Assembly (NCBI RefSeq): GCF_000708265.2
Contig: NZ_JCKI01000005.1
Span: forward strand, 455,838 to 519,837
Direction of reading: 5' to 3'
Length of the DNA: 64,000 nucleotides
From: Pedobacter sp. R20-19
GTDB lineage: Bacteria > Bacteroidota > Bacteroidia > Sphingobacteriales > Sphingobacteriaceae
Positions 1 to 7,716 of the stretch are shown here, piece by piece. The position numbers and the translations under genes were made by a program. The notes beneath the pieces were generated by a model. It saw nothing but the letters and a program-made list of their open reading frames with translations. It did not search any database and was not told the DNA's origin. Position 1 is the first letter of the stretch. Each line of letters opens with the position of its first letter.

Positions 1-1005
1 GTTGAAAAGAAAGTGTGGATTAATCTGAGATTTTAGAAAATTCAAACTGGCATCTGATTTTCCAAGTTCAGTTTTAAGCATTTGAATTTCAGTCTGCTTC
101 TCAAATTTATTTTTATAAATATACCAGGCGGCAGGAGTTGTTATACAAACTAAACTGATCAAGGTAAGCGCTAATGTAAGTGGTACTGCATTTCCTCCGC
201 TCATAAAACCGGCAAGTAACAGGAGAATAAATGGAATGATCAGGATTGATATGGCTAAATTTCCCCAAAAATATCGGCCAAATCCTTTCATTTCCTTTCT
301 AAGGTTAGGAATGATGTGATAGATAGAAAGAAAGGCCAGAATTACATTTACCGGTGGTGCGATGAGCCAAAAAACAAGAATTTCGTTATCGGATTTAGCA
401 GATATCACTGCCATCAAAATCATTAAAGAGATTAACCATATTCTGGTGGTTATAAATATCTCAGGAATAATGTTCTTACCATAGCTTTTCAAAAACTGAA
501 TTTTATTAATGAGTGCCAGCCCCTGTTCGTTAAAATAGGCATAGATATTAAAAAGTAGGTAAAGAAAGAAAATATAGGTAAAGGCCTCACCAAAAAAAAT
601 ACCATACCCATTATTTACATCTTCCATTTCTACCAGGCGATAGGCTTGCGAGTAAGTATTGGCAACCATCCAGGTGATGATAGAAATAGCGGTAACGATA
701 ACCGATAAAATAACATTTAACGCAATGTTATTTTTACGGGTTAATTGAGGCATAAAGCAGAAATTAAAAAGCAGAAAACTGATGTATATAATGCTGATTT
801 TGAATAATTCAGGCAGGAAGAAATTTTTTATTACCGAAAAATCAATGCCATTCTCTTCAAACCGATAGCTGCTGCCAGAGCCATAAGTAGTTTGTGAGCA
901 AATACTAATTAGGGCCAGAATATAAAGTGTGGTAGAAATCCAGAACTCCAGCTGGTTAATGTTTTTTGCTTTTGTAGGAGGTGTAGTTTCTGATAAGATG
1001 TACAT
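1..1005 (-). CDS. LytS/YehU-type membrane sensor histidine kinase, N-terminal part (cut by left edge)
   Basis: An uninterrupted minus-strand frame runs from an ATG at 1005 to the window edge (335 codons, no stop). It encodes about eight hydrophobic segments (roughly residues 20-40, 69-90, 97-118, 138-158, 188-205, 213-235, 247-268 and 275-300). A short charged helix follows, then the motif SQINPHFLFN at residues 326-335. That motif is the H-box of the His_kinase family (PF06580; LytS, YehU), with H331 as the expected phosphoacceptor. The rest of the kinase domain lies beyond the edge. Kinases of this family usually pair with a LytTR-type response regulator, which would be encoded to the left. 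The membrane region resembles no sensor domain I can name, so the signal is unknown. The frame and H-box are seen; the regulatory role is inferred. Confidence 0.87.
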   Translation of the reverse strand, partial: MYILSETTPPTKAKNINQLEFWISTTLYILALISICSQTTYGSGSSYRFEENGIDFSVIKNFFLPELFKISIIYISFLLFNFCFMPQLTRKNNIALNVILSVIVTAISIITWMVANTYSQAYRLVEMEDVNNGYGIFFGEAFTYIFFLYLLFNIYAYFNEQGLALINKIQFLKSYGKNIIPEIFITTRIWLISLMILMAVISAKSDNEILVFWLIAPPVNVILAFLSIYHIIPNLRKEMKGFGRYFWGNLAISILIIPFILLLLAGFMSGGNAVPLTLALTLISLVCITTPAAWYIYKNKFEKQTEIQMLKTELGKSDASLNFLKSQINPHFLFN

Positions 1006-1165
1006 ATAGCTTGTAAATTATACCACAATGCTACAAAGAGTTATTTATTTGTTATTTAAAATGTGATGGATGCGTTAAAAAATGTGATGAACATAAGGTT
1101 TCAAGTTTAAAGGCTGTAAGTGCATAAACACAAATATTTCATTACCTCGTTCCATATTCACTTAT

Positions 1166-1173
1166 TATCTTTG
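1166..1173 (+). promoter_or_regulatory. TAnnTTTG -7 promoter box upstream of the ArsC-like gene
   Basis: TATCTTTG matches the Bacteroidota sigma-A -7 consensus TAnnTTTG, 70 bp before the ATG at 1244. No good TTTG -33 box lies at the usual distance. The leader would include the AT-rich direct repeat at 1186-1240. Confidence 0.5.
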
Positions 1174-1185
1174 AGCACAAAAAAT

Positions 1186-1240
1186 TACTCACTCAATAAT
1201 TCAACAATTCATTCATTCAAAAATCTACTCATTCAATAAT
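1186..1240. repeat. AT-rich imperfect direct repeat, 40-bp spacing
   Basis: TACTCACTCAATAAT (1186-1200) recurs with one change as TACTCATTCAATAAT (1226-1240). The sequence between is made of further ATTCA/ATTCATTCA units. It lies in the untranslated leader of the gene at 1244. No stem-loop was recognised. Confidence 0.5.
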
Positions 1241-1243
1241 CAT

Positions 1244-1591
1244 ATGATCGTTTACGGAATACCCAATTGCAATACAGTAAAAAAATCACTAGACTGGTTA
1301 AAGGAAAATAAAATCGATTTCGAGTTTCACGATTTTAAGAAAAAAGGGATCACTGTAGAAAAGCTAAATGAATGGTGTAAAGTTTTTGGCTGGGAAACGG
1401 TGTTGAACCGTAAGGGACTTACCTGGAAAAAACTAAGCAAGGAAGAACAGGTTAATATTAATAATCAGGAAAAAGCAATTGCTTACCTGATTGATAATAC
1501 AAGTGCCATCAAGCGTCCGGTGATTGAAAAGGATGGTCAGCCAGTTTTAATATCTTTTGATGAATCTCTTTATGCTAAAACACTAGCCTAA
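1244..1591 (+). CDS. ArsC/Spx family thioredoxin-fold protein (YffB-like)
   Basis: A 115-residue protein of the ArsC/Spx/MgsR family. The N-terminus reads MIVYGIPNCNTVKK, with the single redox cysteine C9 in the usual loop after the first strand and no CxxC. The conserved Arg-Pro pair of the family is at R91-P92 in KRPVIEKDG. Family members act as arsenate reductases, as transcriptional regulators (Spx), or have no known role (YffB). Length fits the family. No arsenic genes are nearby, so arsenate reduction is not supported by context. The ATG is the first in frame and follows a TAnnTTTG box 70 bp upstream. Confidence 0.88.
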   Translation: MIVYGIPNCNTVKKSLDWLKENKIDFEFHDFKKKGITVEKLNEWCKVFGWETVLNRKGLTWKKLSKEEQVNINNQEKAIAYLIDNTSAIKRPVIEKDGQPVLISFDESLYAKTLA

Positions 1592-1659
1592 ATCATGTGT
1601 TGTATTGTTAAAGTTTGTTAAATGCAAGCTTTAGATATTTTCCTAACTTACTTTTGAAT

Positions 1660-2400
1660 ATGTATAAGCTGATCATTTTCCTTTTCCTCGCATTGCCTGC
1701 CGGTGTTATTGCACAAACCGTAACTACAGGTACAGTATTCGATTATTCGAAAAAAACAATTTCATTACCTGGTGTCTCTGTCCGAAACCTCAATAGTAAG
1801 AAAACAACCAGTACAAATAGAGAAGGTAAATATACTATTGCCGCAACTATTGGTGATTTAATAGAATTTTCAGCAGTTGGCTATCATACAGATACCTTAT
1901 ACTTAACAAATTTGTTAAACAGAACCATTTATCTTCCGGTAAAATCCAATAGCTTAGCAGATGTAGATGTAAGAGGGGTAAGGATGAATAGCCAGATTAC
2001 GGATGCGAAAGATCCTTTAGCCGAAAAATATACGCTATTAAATACTGGTGGAAACCTGAACAGAAAAAGGATGACGGATAAAGTAGGTGGTTTAAGCCTC
2101 AACTTAGGATATGGTAAGTACAAAAGACAGCAACGCAAAGAGGCTGAATTAGAAGAAAAAGATATGTACCAGGAAGAGATTGACGCAAATTTTAGCGAAA
2201 AAGCCGTTACAGATTTAACTAAACTACAGGGTGAAGATCTAAAAAACTTTATGATCATTTACCGCCCATCGGTAGAGCAGATCAAAGCAGAAAGACCTTA
2301 TCGCTATAATTATTATATCTCAAGAGCATTTGTTGCCTGGCAAAAACTCACTCCACAGCAAAAAAAATTACAGGATTTACCCAAATTAAAGGTGAATTAA
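1660..2400 (+). CDS. Secreted protein with carboxypeptidase-like regulatory domain
   Basis: The start is placed at the ATG at 1660, not the upstream in-frame codon at 1615, because it gives a clean signal peptide (MYKLIIFLFLALPAGVIAQ). The mature N-terminus (about residues 20-90) fits a CarboxypepD_reg-like beta-sandwich: VFDYSKKTISLPGVSVRN, a Lys-Thr-rich turn, an NREGKYTI strand and a VGYHTDTLYL strand. This fold is common in exported Bacteroidota proteins. The remainder (about 90-246) is charged and not recognised, with an acidic/basic helix near RKEAELEEKDMYQEE. It likely works in the periplasm or at the outer membrane. Function is unknown. A strong hairpin follows at 2432. Confidence 0.8.
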   Translation: MYKLIIFLFLALPAGVIAQTVTTGTVFDYSKKTISLPGVSVRNLNSKKTTSTNREGKYTIAATIGDLIEFSAVGYHTDTLYLTNLLNRTIYLPVKSNSLADVDVRGVRMNSQITDAKDPLAEKYTLLNTGGNLNRKRMTDKVGGLSLNLGYGKYKRQQRKEAELEEKDMYQEEIDANFSEKAVTDLTKLQGEDLKNFMIIYRPSVEQIKAERPYRYNYYISRAFVAWQKLTPQQKKLQDLPKLKVN

Positions 2401-2431
2401 TAAAAAACCTAATTTCTGGCAGTAACATTAT

Positions 2432-2457
2432 AAGCACATATGTCGTCATATGTGCTT
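2432..2457 (+). terminator. Perfect 11-bp hairpin, likely terminator
   Basis: AAGCACATATG (2432-2442), loop TCGT, CATATGTGCTT (2447-2457). It lies 31 bp after the stop at 2400. The tail ATTCTTTATATTT is T-rich but not a pure T run, so termination is probable rather than certain. Confidence 0.6.
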
Positions 2458-2494
2458 ATTCTTTATATTTACATCCGTAATACAACTTATTCAC

Positions 2495-4729
2495 ATGAAA
2501 ATAACCAGACTAATCGCTTTGTGCGCCTTTAGCTGTGCTTCCGCTTTATCTGCTTTTGCGCAACAGGCTGCACCAGTATCCAATTACAATTCGGCCGATG
2601 CTTTCGGACCACTTTTTTACACTCAAAATGGAAATGAATTTCGCTCTGCCAATGGTGCGCCAGGGGCTAAATATTGGCAAAACCGGGTAGATTATAATAT
2701 TACCGCAAACCTTGATGAAACTCAAAACCTGGTTACAGGCTCAGTAACCTTAACCTATAAAAACAATAGTCCTGATCAACTTCCCTATTTATGGTTACAA
2801 CTGGATCAGAATACTTTTAAAGAAAATTCGCGGGGCAAGCAAATCACACCATCCCGTAGCCGTTATGGCGCCCAGGGTGAAAAATTTGATGGTGGCTACC
2901 AAATTAAAAATGTGAGCGTATTAAAAAAATCCAGCGCGGTAAAATTTACCTCATTGATTGAAGATACACGGATGCAGATTCGCCTGGATCAACCTTTGGC
3001 TGCTAATGGTGAGGTGATTACCATTAAAATAGATTATTCATATGTGGTACCAAAAGAAGGATCAGATAGAACAGGTCATTTAACTACTAAAAATGGAGAA
3101 ATCTTCGCCATTGCACAATGGTTTCCACGCATGTGCGTATATGATGATGTAATTGGCTGGAACACTTTGCCTTACTGGGGTGGAGGTGAGTTTTATTGTG
3201 AATATGGTGACATCAATTTCGCCATTACAGCCCCTGCAAGTCACATTGTAATGGGTTCGGGTGAACTTTTAAATCCATCGGAAGTATTTACACCAGAACA
3301 ATTAAAAAGATGGAACGCTGCAAAAAATAGTGATGAAACAGTTCATATCCGCACGGAAGCAGAAGTTACAGATCCAAAATCACGTCCGGAAAAAGATAAA
3401 TTAACCTGGAAATATAAAATTGTTAATGCACGTGATGCGGCTTGGGCTTCATCAAAAGCTTTTGTTCTGGATGCTGCAAGAATCAATTTGCCAAGTGGTA
3501 AAAAATCACTGGCCGTTTCTGCGCAGCCAATAGAAAGCAATGGTGTAGATGCTTATGGAAGAGGTGTAGAATATGTGAAAACATCAATTGAACATTATTC
3601 TTCAAAATGGTTTGAATACCCATATCCAATGGCCGTTAATGTAGCCACAAACATCGGTGGTATGGAATATCCGGGTATTGTTTTCTGCGGATGGACTGCT
3701 AAAAAAGGCAGTGCATGGGGTGTAATTGATCATGAGTTTGGCCACACCTGGTTCCCAATGATTGTTGGCTCGAATGAACGTAAATTCGGGTGGATGGATG
3801 AAGGTTTTAATACTTTTATCAATGGTATTTCATCAAAAAATTTCAACAAGGGGGAATATGCTAAGCGTGCCACAAATATGAATATCATTGGCAAGCAGGT
3901 AATTGGTAATCCGAAATTTGAAAACATCATGTTAATGCCTGATGGAATGATTGAAGGTAATATTGGTATTAACTTGTACGCAAAACCAGGATGGGGACTG
4001 GATATTTTAAGAAATGAAATTTTAGGTGAAGATCGTTTTGATTATGCCTTCCGTCAATACATTAAGAATTGGGCATATAAACATCCTACACCTTATGATT
4101 TTTTTCGCTCGATGGAAAATGGTGCGGGTGAAGACTTAGCTTGGTTTTGGAGAAGCTGGTTTTTAAATAGCTGGAAGATGGATCAGGCGGTGAGTTCAGT
4201 TCAGGAAATTAAAACTGATGGAAAACTTATGGGTTATTCTATTAAAGTACTTAATCTCGAAAAAATGCCAATGCCTATTATTCTTCAGGTGAAAACCAAA
4301 AGCGGTAAAACAGATACGGTTAAAGTTCCTGTTGATGTATGGATGAAAAATAATAGCTGGTTGGTTCGTTATCCAACAAATGAAGAAGTTGTTTCTGTTA
4401 CTTTGGATCCCAACAAGGTTTTACCTGATAGCAACCCTGATAATAATACCTGGACTGCCGGAACAGGCGCTAGTACGCCAACTGTTAATTTAGATCAGTA
4501 TTTAGGTGTATATTCTACAACTAAGATGGCTATCAAATTCACCATTACAAAAGAAGATGGCGGATTAGTTGCACAGGCAACCGGACAACAATCTTTCCCA
4601 TTGACTTATGTAAGTGAAAATAAATTTTCCTTCGAAGACGCTGGTATAGAGATATTATTTAACCCTGCTAAAAAAGAATTTAACATTACTCAAGGTGGAG
4701 GAACCACACTTTTTACAAAGGATAAATAA
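2495..4729 (+). CDS. Exported M1 family metallopeptidase (aminopeptidase N-like)
   Basis: The start at 2495 gives a 744-residue protein with signal peptide [23 protein letters not shown]. The preceding 15 codons overlap the hairpin at 2432-2457 and are probably not translated. The catalytic zinc site is HEFGH at residues 413-417, with the third ligand E436 exactly 18 residues on (HExxH-x18-E). The exopeptidase loop before it reads GGMEYPG instead of the classic GAMEN, as in many Bacteroidota M1 enzymes. The order is N-terminal beta domain, catalytic domain, then C-terminal beta segments. The role is probably cleavage of N-terminal residues from peptides in the periplasm. It appears monocistronic and ends at a strong terminator. 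Confidence 0.93.
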   Translation: MKITRLIALCAFSCASALSAFAQQAAPVSNYNSADAFGPLFYTQNGNEFRSANGAPGAKYWQNRVDYNITANLDETQNLVTGSVTLTYKNNSPDQLPYLWLQLDQNTFKENSRGKQITPSRSRYGAQGEKFDGGYQIKNVSVLKKSSAVKFTSLIEDTRMQIRLDQPLAANGEVITIKIDYSYVVPKEGSDRTGHLTTKNGEIFAIAQWFPRMCVYDDVIGWNTLPYWGGGEFYCEYGDINFAITAPASHIVMGSGELLNPSEVFTPEQLKRWNAAKNSDETVHIRTEAEVTDPKSRPEKDKLTWKYKIVNARDAAWASSKAFVLDAARINLPSGKKSLAVSAQPIESNGVDAYGRGVEYVKTSIEHYSSKWFEYPYPMAVNVATNIGGMEYPGIVFCGWTAKKGSAWGVIDHEFGHTWFPMIVGSNERKFGWMDEGFNTFINGISSKNFNKGEYAKRATNMNIIGKQVIGNPKFENIMLMPDGMIEGNIGINLYAKPGWGLDILRNEILGEDRFDYAFRQYIKNWAYKHPTPYDFFRSMENGAGEDLAWFWRSWFLNSWKMDQAVSSVQEIKTDGKLMGYSIKVLNLEKMPMPIILQVKTKSGKTDTVKVPVDVWMKNNSWLVRYPTNEEVVSVTLDPNKVLPDSNPDNNTWTAGTGASTPTVNLDQYLGVYSTTKMAIKFTITKEDGGLVAQATGQQSFPLTYVSENKFSFEDAGIEILFNPAKKEFNITQGGGTTLFTKDK

Positions 4730-4748
4730 TTATAAAATTTTAAACTTG

Positions 4749-4781
4749 AAGCCTGGCAAATTAGATTGCCAGGCTTTTTTT
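4749..4781 (+). terminator. Rho-independent terminator after the M1 peptidase
   Basis: AAGCCTGGCAA (4749-4759), loop ATTAGA, TTGCCAGGCTT (4766-4776), then a T run to 4781. An 11-bp perfect GC-rich stem, 19 bp after the stop. Confidence 0.92.
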
Positions 4782-4845
4782 ATGGTAATAGGTCTACACT
4801 TTCATCTGTATAAATGAATATTTTCGTGTCTTAAATATTGTAATT

Positions 4846-5256
4846 ATGGAAGAACATGCTTTAGAAATTATCAACCCGGCTGGAATATATGATCCCCGTC
4901 CACATGCTTATTCGCATGTGGCCACCGTATCAGCAAAAGATTTATTGGTTTTTGTAGCTGGGCAGGGGGGAAGCAGAATGGATGGGATTTTGATTAACGA
5001 TTTTAGAACGCAGGTAAAGATTGTGTTTGAAAATATTGCCATTGCACTATCCAGTAAGGGATTAACAATGCATCATATTGCAAAACTGACTACGCTTGTT
5101 GTGGGCTATGATGAGGAGAAACATCAGATACTGATAGAAGAATCTACCAAAATATGGCACGACCTGAAATTTCCGGTGAATACATTGATTCCGGTTGGAA
5201 GGTTAGCACTGGAAGGAATGTTAATTGAAATTGATGCAACTGCAATAAGTTTTTAA
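4846..5256 (+). CDS. RidA/YjgF/UK114 family protein
   Basis: A 136-residue single-domain protein of the RidA superfamily. The family order is visible: an N-terminal strand ending in a YSHV segment, FVAGQGG, a central QVKIVFENIAIALSSKGL helix, and the C-terminal PVGRLALEGMLIEIDATA strand. Canonical RidA hydrolyses reactive enamine/imine intermediates using an arginine in the C-terminal region. Here the nearest arginine is in PVGRLALEG, but the usual surrounding residues differ, so deaminase activity is not certain. The stop abuts the start of the next gene, so the two are probably co-transcribed. Confidence 0.85.
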   Translation: MEEHALEIINPAGIYDPRPHAYSHVATVSAKDLLVFVAGQGGSRMDGILINDFRTQVKIVFENIAIALSSKGLTMHHIAKLTTLVVGYDEEKHQILIEESTKIWHDLKFPVNTLIPVGRLALEGMLIEIDATAISF

Positions 5257-5892
5257 ATGATGGATAAATATGCTGAACGTAAAAATGTTTACAAAGTCTA
5301 TGACAAGATCGCGGATTGGTATTCAAAAAATCGGTCTCATGCGATAGGAGAAAAGAATTATCTGAATGAATTAATGCGATTTCTGCCTCCTAAGGCTGAA
5401 GTTTTGGATTTAGGTTGTGGAAACGGTAAACCCATGATGGAATATTTTCTCCAGGCAGGGTTGAAGGTAACAGGGGTAGATGCCAGCGATAAAATGCTTG
5501 AACTGGCAAGAGCAAGTTTCCCTGCAGAAAATTTCATACTTGAAGACATGCGAAAACTTCAACTAGGTAGAAAGTTTAATGCCATTATTGCCTGGCACAG
5601 TTTCTTTCATTTACCTGCAGCAGATCAACCAGGTATGTTTAAGGTTTTTGCAGATCATCTTCATGATAAAGGTATTTTGTTATTTACTTCAGGAACAGAA
5701 AACGGTGAGGTATGGGGCTCTATAGGTGGTGAGGACTTATTCCATGCCTCATTGGATACATCCAGTTACGAAGCAATTTTATTGGGAAATAATTTTAAAG
5801 TTCTTAAACATCAGATTAATGACCAAAGCTGCGGAGGGGCAAACGTTTGGATGGCACAGCATTCTCCTGATTTGGGAGGTGATTTAGGTTAA
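5257..5892 (+). CDS. Class I SAM-dependent methyltransferase
   Basis: A 211-residue protein with the Rossmann-type SAM motif VLDLGCGNGKP (about residues 49-59). An acidic end to strand 2 follows (GLKVTGVDASDKML), then a motif II/III region around FNAIIAWHSFFHL. This matches the Methyltransf_25/11 type used for small molecules. The substrate cannot be read from the sequence. It starts with ATGATG directly after the RidA-like gene's stop, so either Met is possible. The gene order with a RidA-like protein suggests a small metabolic or repair operon, which is inference only. Confidence 0.87.
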   Translation: MMDKYAERKNVYKVYDKIADWYSKNRSHAIGEKNYLNELMRFLPPKAEVLDLGCGNGKPMMEYFLQAGLKVTGVDASDKMLELARASFPAENFILEDMRKLQLGRKFNAIIAWHSFFHLPAADQPGMFKVFADHLHDKGILLFTSGTENGEVWGSIGGEDLFHASLDTSSYEAILLGNNFKVLKHQINDQSCGGANVWMAQHSPDLGGDLG

Positions 5893-5903
5893 CTATTTTA
5901 GCT

Positions 5904-5911
5904 TACCTTTG
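5904..5911 (+). promoter_or_regulatory. TAnnTTTG -7 box for the VF530 gene
   Basis: TACCTTTG matches the -7 consensus, 38 bp before the ATG at 5949, in the gap after the methyltransferase stop. Confidence 0.55.
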
Positions 5912-5948
5912 TGCAAATTACCCAATATTCATCTTATTAATTCAACCT

Positions 5949-6170
5949 ATGGCAGAAACGCAAAAGAACAATCCTTTACATGGTATTACATTAGAAAAAA
6001 TTGTAACTGATCTACAATTGCATTATGGCTGGGAAAAATTGGGCACCCTGATCAGAATTGATTGTTTTACTAATAATCAAAGCATTAAATCAAGCTTAAA
6101 TTTCTTGCGAAGAATGCCTTGGGCCCGTAAAAAGGTGGAGGATTTATATGTAGATACTTTTCATAAATAG
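5949..6170 (+). CDS. VF530 family small DNA-binding-like protein (DUF2132)
   Basis: A 73-residue protein that matches the VF530/DUF2132 family along its whole length. It has the conserved NNPLHGITLEKIVTDL helix, HYGWEKLGTLIRI, SIKSSLNFLRRMPWARKKVE and a short C-terminal YVDTF. Family members are small basic alpha-helical proteins with a proposed nucleic-acid-binding role, without firm function. It has its own TAnnTTTG box at 5904. It ends 4 bp from the 3' end of the convergent deacetylase-like gene, leaving no room for a separate terminator. Confidence 0.9.
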   Translation: MAETQKNNPLHGITLEKIVTDLQLHYGWEKLGTLIRIDCFTNNQSIKSSLNFLRRMPWARKKVEDLYVDTFHK

Positions 6171-6174
6171 CATC

Positions 6175-7158
6175 TTATCGATCAAATTCTTTTTCTAGTC
6201 CTTGCCTCAAATCGAACAATAACCATTGTTTGTTTTTTACGTCAATCTGTTTGTTTTTGAGCAATTGAATAAAATCTTTCACCCCAATTTCTTCATTGCC
6301 ATTTCCATGGATCAGGACAATACTCCCCGAATTGGGCATTTGTCCCTTTGCAAGCCAGGCATCACTCCCAACAGGTATTAAGCCATAAAACTCAATTTTA
6401 TCTACTGTACTTTGATTGGAAACAAGGCCAGGAAACCTAAAAAACACGGAAGGTATCAATCCGTTTTTCAGCATGAGTTTTTCATTTTCCAATACCTCAA
6501 CATCTAAATTAGTTCCAGGAGCCAGTAAGAAATTTTCAGTTAAGGGCAGGTTATTCACTTCATGATGGTAAGAATGATTGATCCAGGTAATATCCAACTC
6601 ATTTTTCTGCACTAAACCTTTTAACCAATTTAAATCATTTTGGTGCTTTAGCATCCATTTTCCTGATACAGAAATGGCTAGGGGTGCAGGTTGTTCTATT
6701 TTTTTAAATTCTTCAAAAACCGATTGAAAGATAATGCGATCCAGATTTTTATGTGAAGGACAAAGATCAATGGTAAGTGCGATACCCTTTTCCTTTGGAA
6801 TGGAGTGGTCTATACCTGCGTTTTGCAATTGTAAGTCTTTTGCAGCTGCAGACTGCAAGGCTTTCACATACGGACTATTCTCGAAAGTTGCCATTACTTT
6901 CGGCCATTTTAAACTACTGGTGTTATAATTCCCGGCTAGATCTACTTTGGTATCCAGCGTTTCTGTATTTAACAGTAATAAATATTTTTGATTGTTATTA
7001 GCGAAACTTCTGATGGCCAGGAGCTTTTCAGTGCCTTTGATTGCAATAGAAAAACTGACTTTATACTGCTTGATCTGATCAAAATTTTGTCCGAAACTAT
7101 TGGTGCCAATGAATGGCATCATCATAAAAACAATGTATAGAAATCTGGATAATTTCAT
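6175..7158 (-). CDS. Secreted polysaccharide deacetylase-like protein (NodB homology)
   Basis: A 327-residue protein with an N-terminal signal peptide (MKLSRFLYIV...FIGTNSFGQ). The C-terminal two thirds have the NodB-homology order: motif 1 as TIDLCPS (129-135), motif 2 as NHSYHHE (194-200) with two histidines placed like the metal-binding H-x3-H, motif 3 as FRFPGLVS (240-247), and a late GSIVLIHGNG segment. Motif 1 has a single Asp where canonical enzymes have TFDDG, so the catalytic base or metal site may be altered. It probably acts on an envelope or exogenous polysaccharide in the periplasm. The first about 120 residues are not recognised. It ends against the VF530 gene. Confidence 0.78.
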   Translation of the reverse strand: MKLSRFLYIVFMMMPFIGTNSFGQNFDQIKQYKVSFSIAIKGTEKLLAIRSFANNNQKYLLLLNTETLDTKVDLAGNYNTSSLKWPKVMATFENSPYVKALQSAAAKDLQLQNAGIDHSIPKEKGIALTIDLCPSHKNLDRIIFQSVFEEFKKIEQPAPLAISVSGKWMLKHQNDLNWLKGLVQKNELDITWINHSYHHEVNNLPLTENFLLAPGTNLDVEVLENEKLMLKNGLIPSVFFRFPGLVSNQSTVDKIEFYGLIPVGSDAWLAKGQMPNSGSIVLIHGNGNEEIGVKDFIQLLKNKQIDVKNKQWLLFDLRQGLEKEFDR

Positions 7159-7219
7159 TATTCCTTATTTAAAATCTTTCTAATTTAGTCTAAAAATTTT
7201 ATCTTTACCCAAGAAGGTC

Positions 7220-7342
7220 ATGAACAAAGAAAAGGTAAAATTATGGTTTAAGCGAGTGGGCTTAGTCGGGTTTTTATTCTTCCTGATTAAGGGATTGATC
7301 TGGCTTGTGGTTTTTTATTTTATTGGTAAAAACGTTACTTAA
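7220..7342 (+). CDS. Small 40-residue single-span membrane protein
   Basis: ATG at 7220 opens a 40-codon frame ending TAA at 7340-7342. The product starts MNKEKVKLWFKRVG and continues as a long hydrophobic segment rich in Phe, Leu, Ile, Val and Trp (about residues 14-36), ending GKNVT. This is a positive-inside, single-span topology. A near-consensus -7 box TATCTTTA (7200-7207) and AAGAAGG lie just upstream. The last 8 bp overlap the 3' end of the convergent gtrA-like gene. No function is assigned. Upstream signals and clean topology support a real gene, but only conservation can settle it. Confidence 0.62.
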   Translation: MNKEKVKLWFKRVGLVGFLFFLIKGLIWLVVFYFIGKNVT

Positions 7343-7715
7343 AAGTAAAAAGCATATTGGCCAGGAAATTCCACACAAATACAATTACAATGGCGAAGAA
7401 TTTGGCCAGATAAAAATTCGTTCCATTTTTTCTTTGATGAAAAAGATAAATAATAAATGTGTTTAAGCCCAATCCAATTAAGCTCACCACCAGAAATTTA
7501 CTAAATTCAGTTCCCCAATGTACATTCGTACTTTCAAAAGTCCAAACCCGGTTAATTAAATAGTTGTTGGTTACTGCCAGACTAAAACCAATGGCATTTG
7601 CCAGGTACTTATTTACTTTAATTTTTTCTTTAAAAAGCCAGGTGGCGCCAAAATCAATTGCCATCCCAAGTAAGCCTGTCAGTCCGAATTTAATGATGCG
7701 AAAGAATACCTCCAT
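7335..7715 (-). CDS. GtrA family membrane protein
   Basis: A 126-residue protein with four hydrophobic segments in the GtrA arrangement: FGLTGLLGMAIDFGATWL, YLANAIGFSLAVTNNYLINR, FLVVSLIGLGLNTFIIYLF and FFAIVIVFVWNFLANMLF. The family signature NNYLINRVWTF is present. GtrA proteins are thought to flip undecaprenyl- or dolichyl-linked sugars across the inner membrane for periplasmic glycosyltransferases. The upstream neighbour on the same strand is an ArnT-type transferase separated by 1 bp, which fits a flippase/transferase pair. Confidence 0.92.
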   Translation of the reverse strand: MEVFFRIIKFGLTGLLGMAIDFGATWLFKEKIKVNKYLANAIGFSLAVTNNYLINRVWTFESTNVHWGTEFSKFLVVSLIGLGLNTFIIYLFHQRKNGTNFYLAKFFAIVIVFVWNFLANMLFTFK

Positions 7716-7716
7716 A

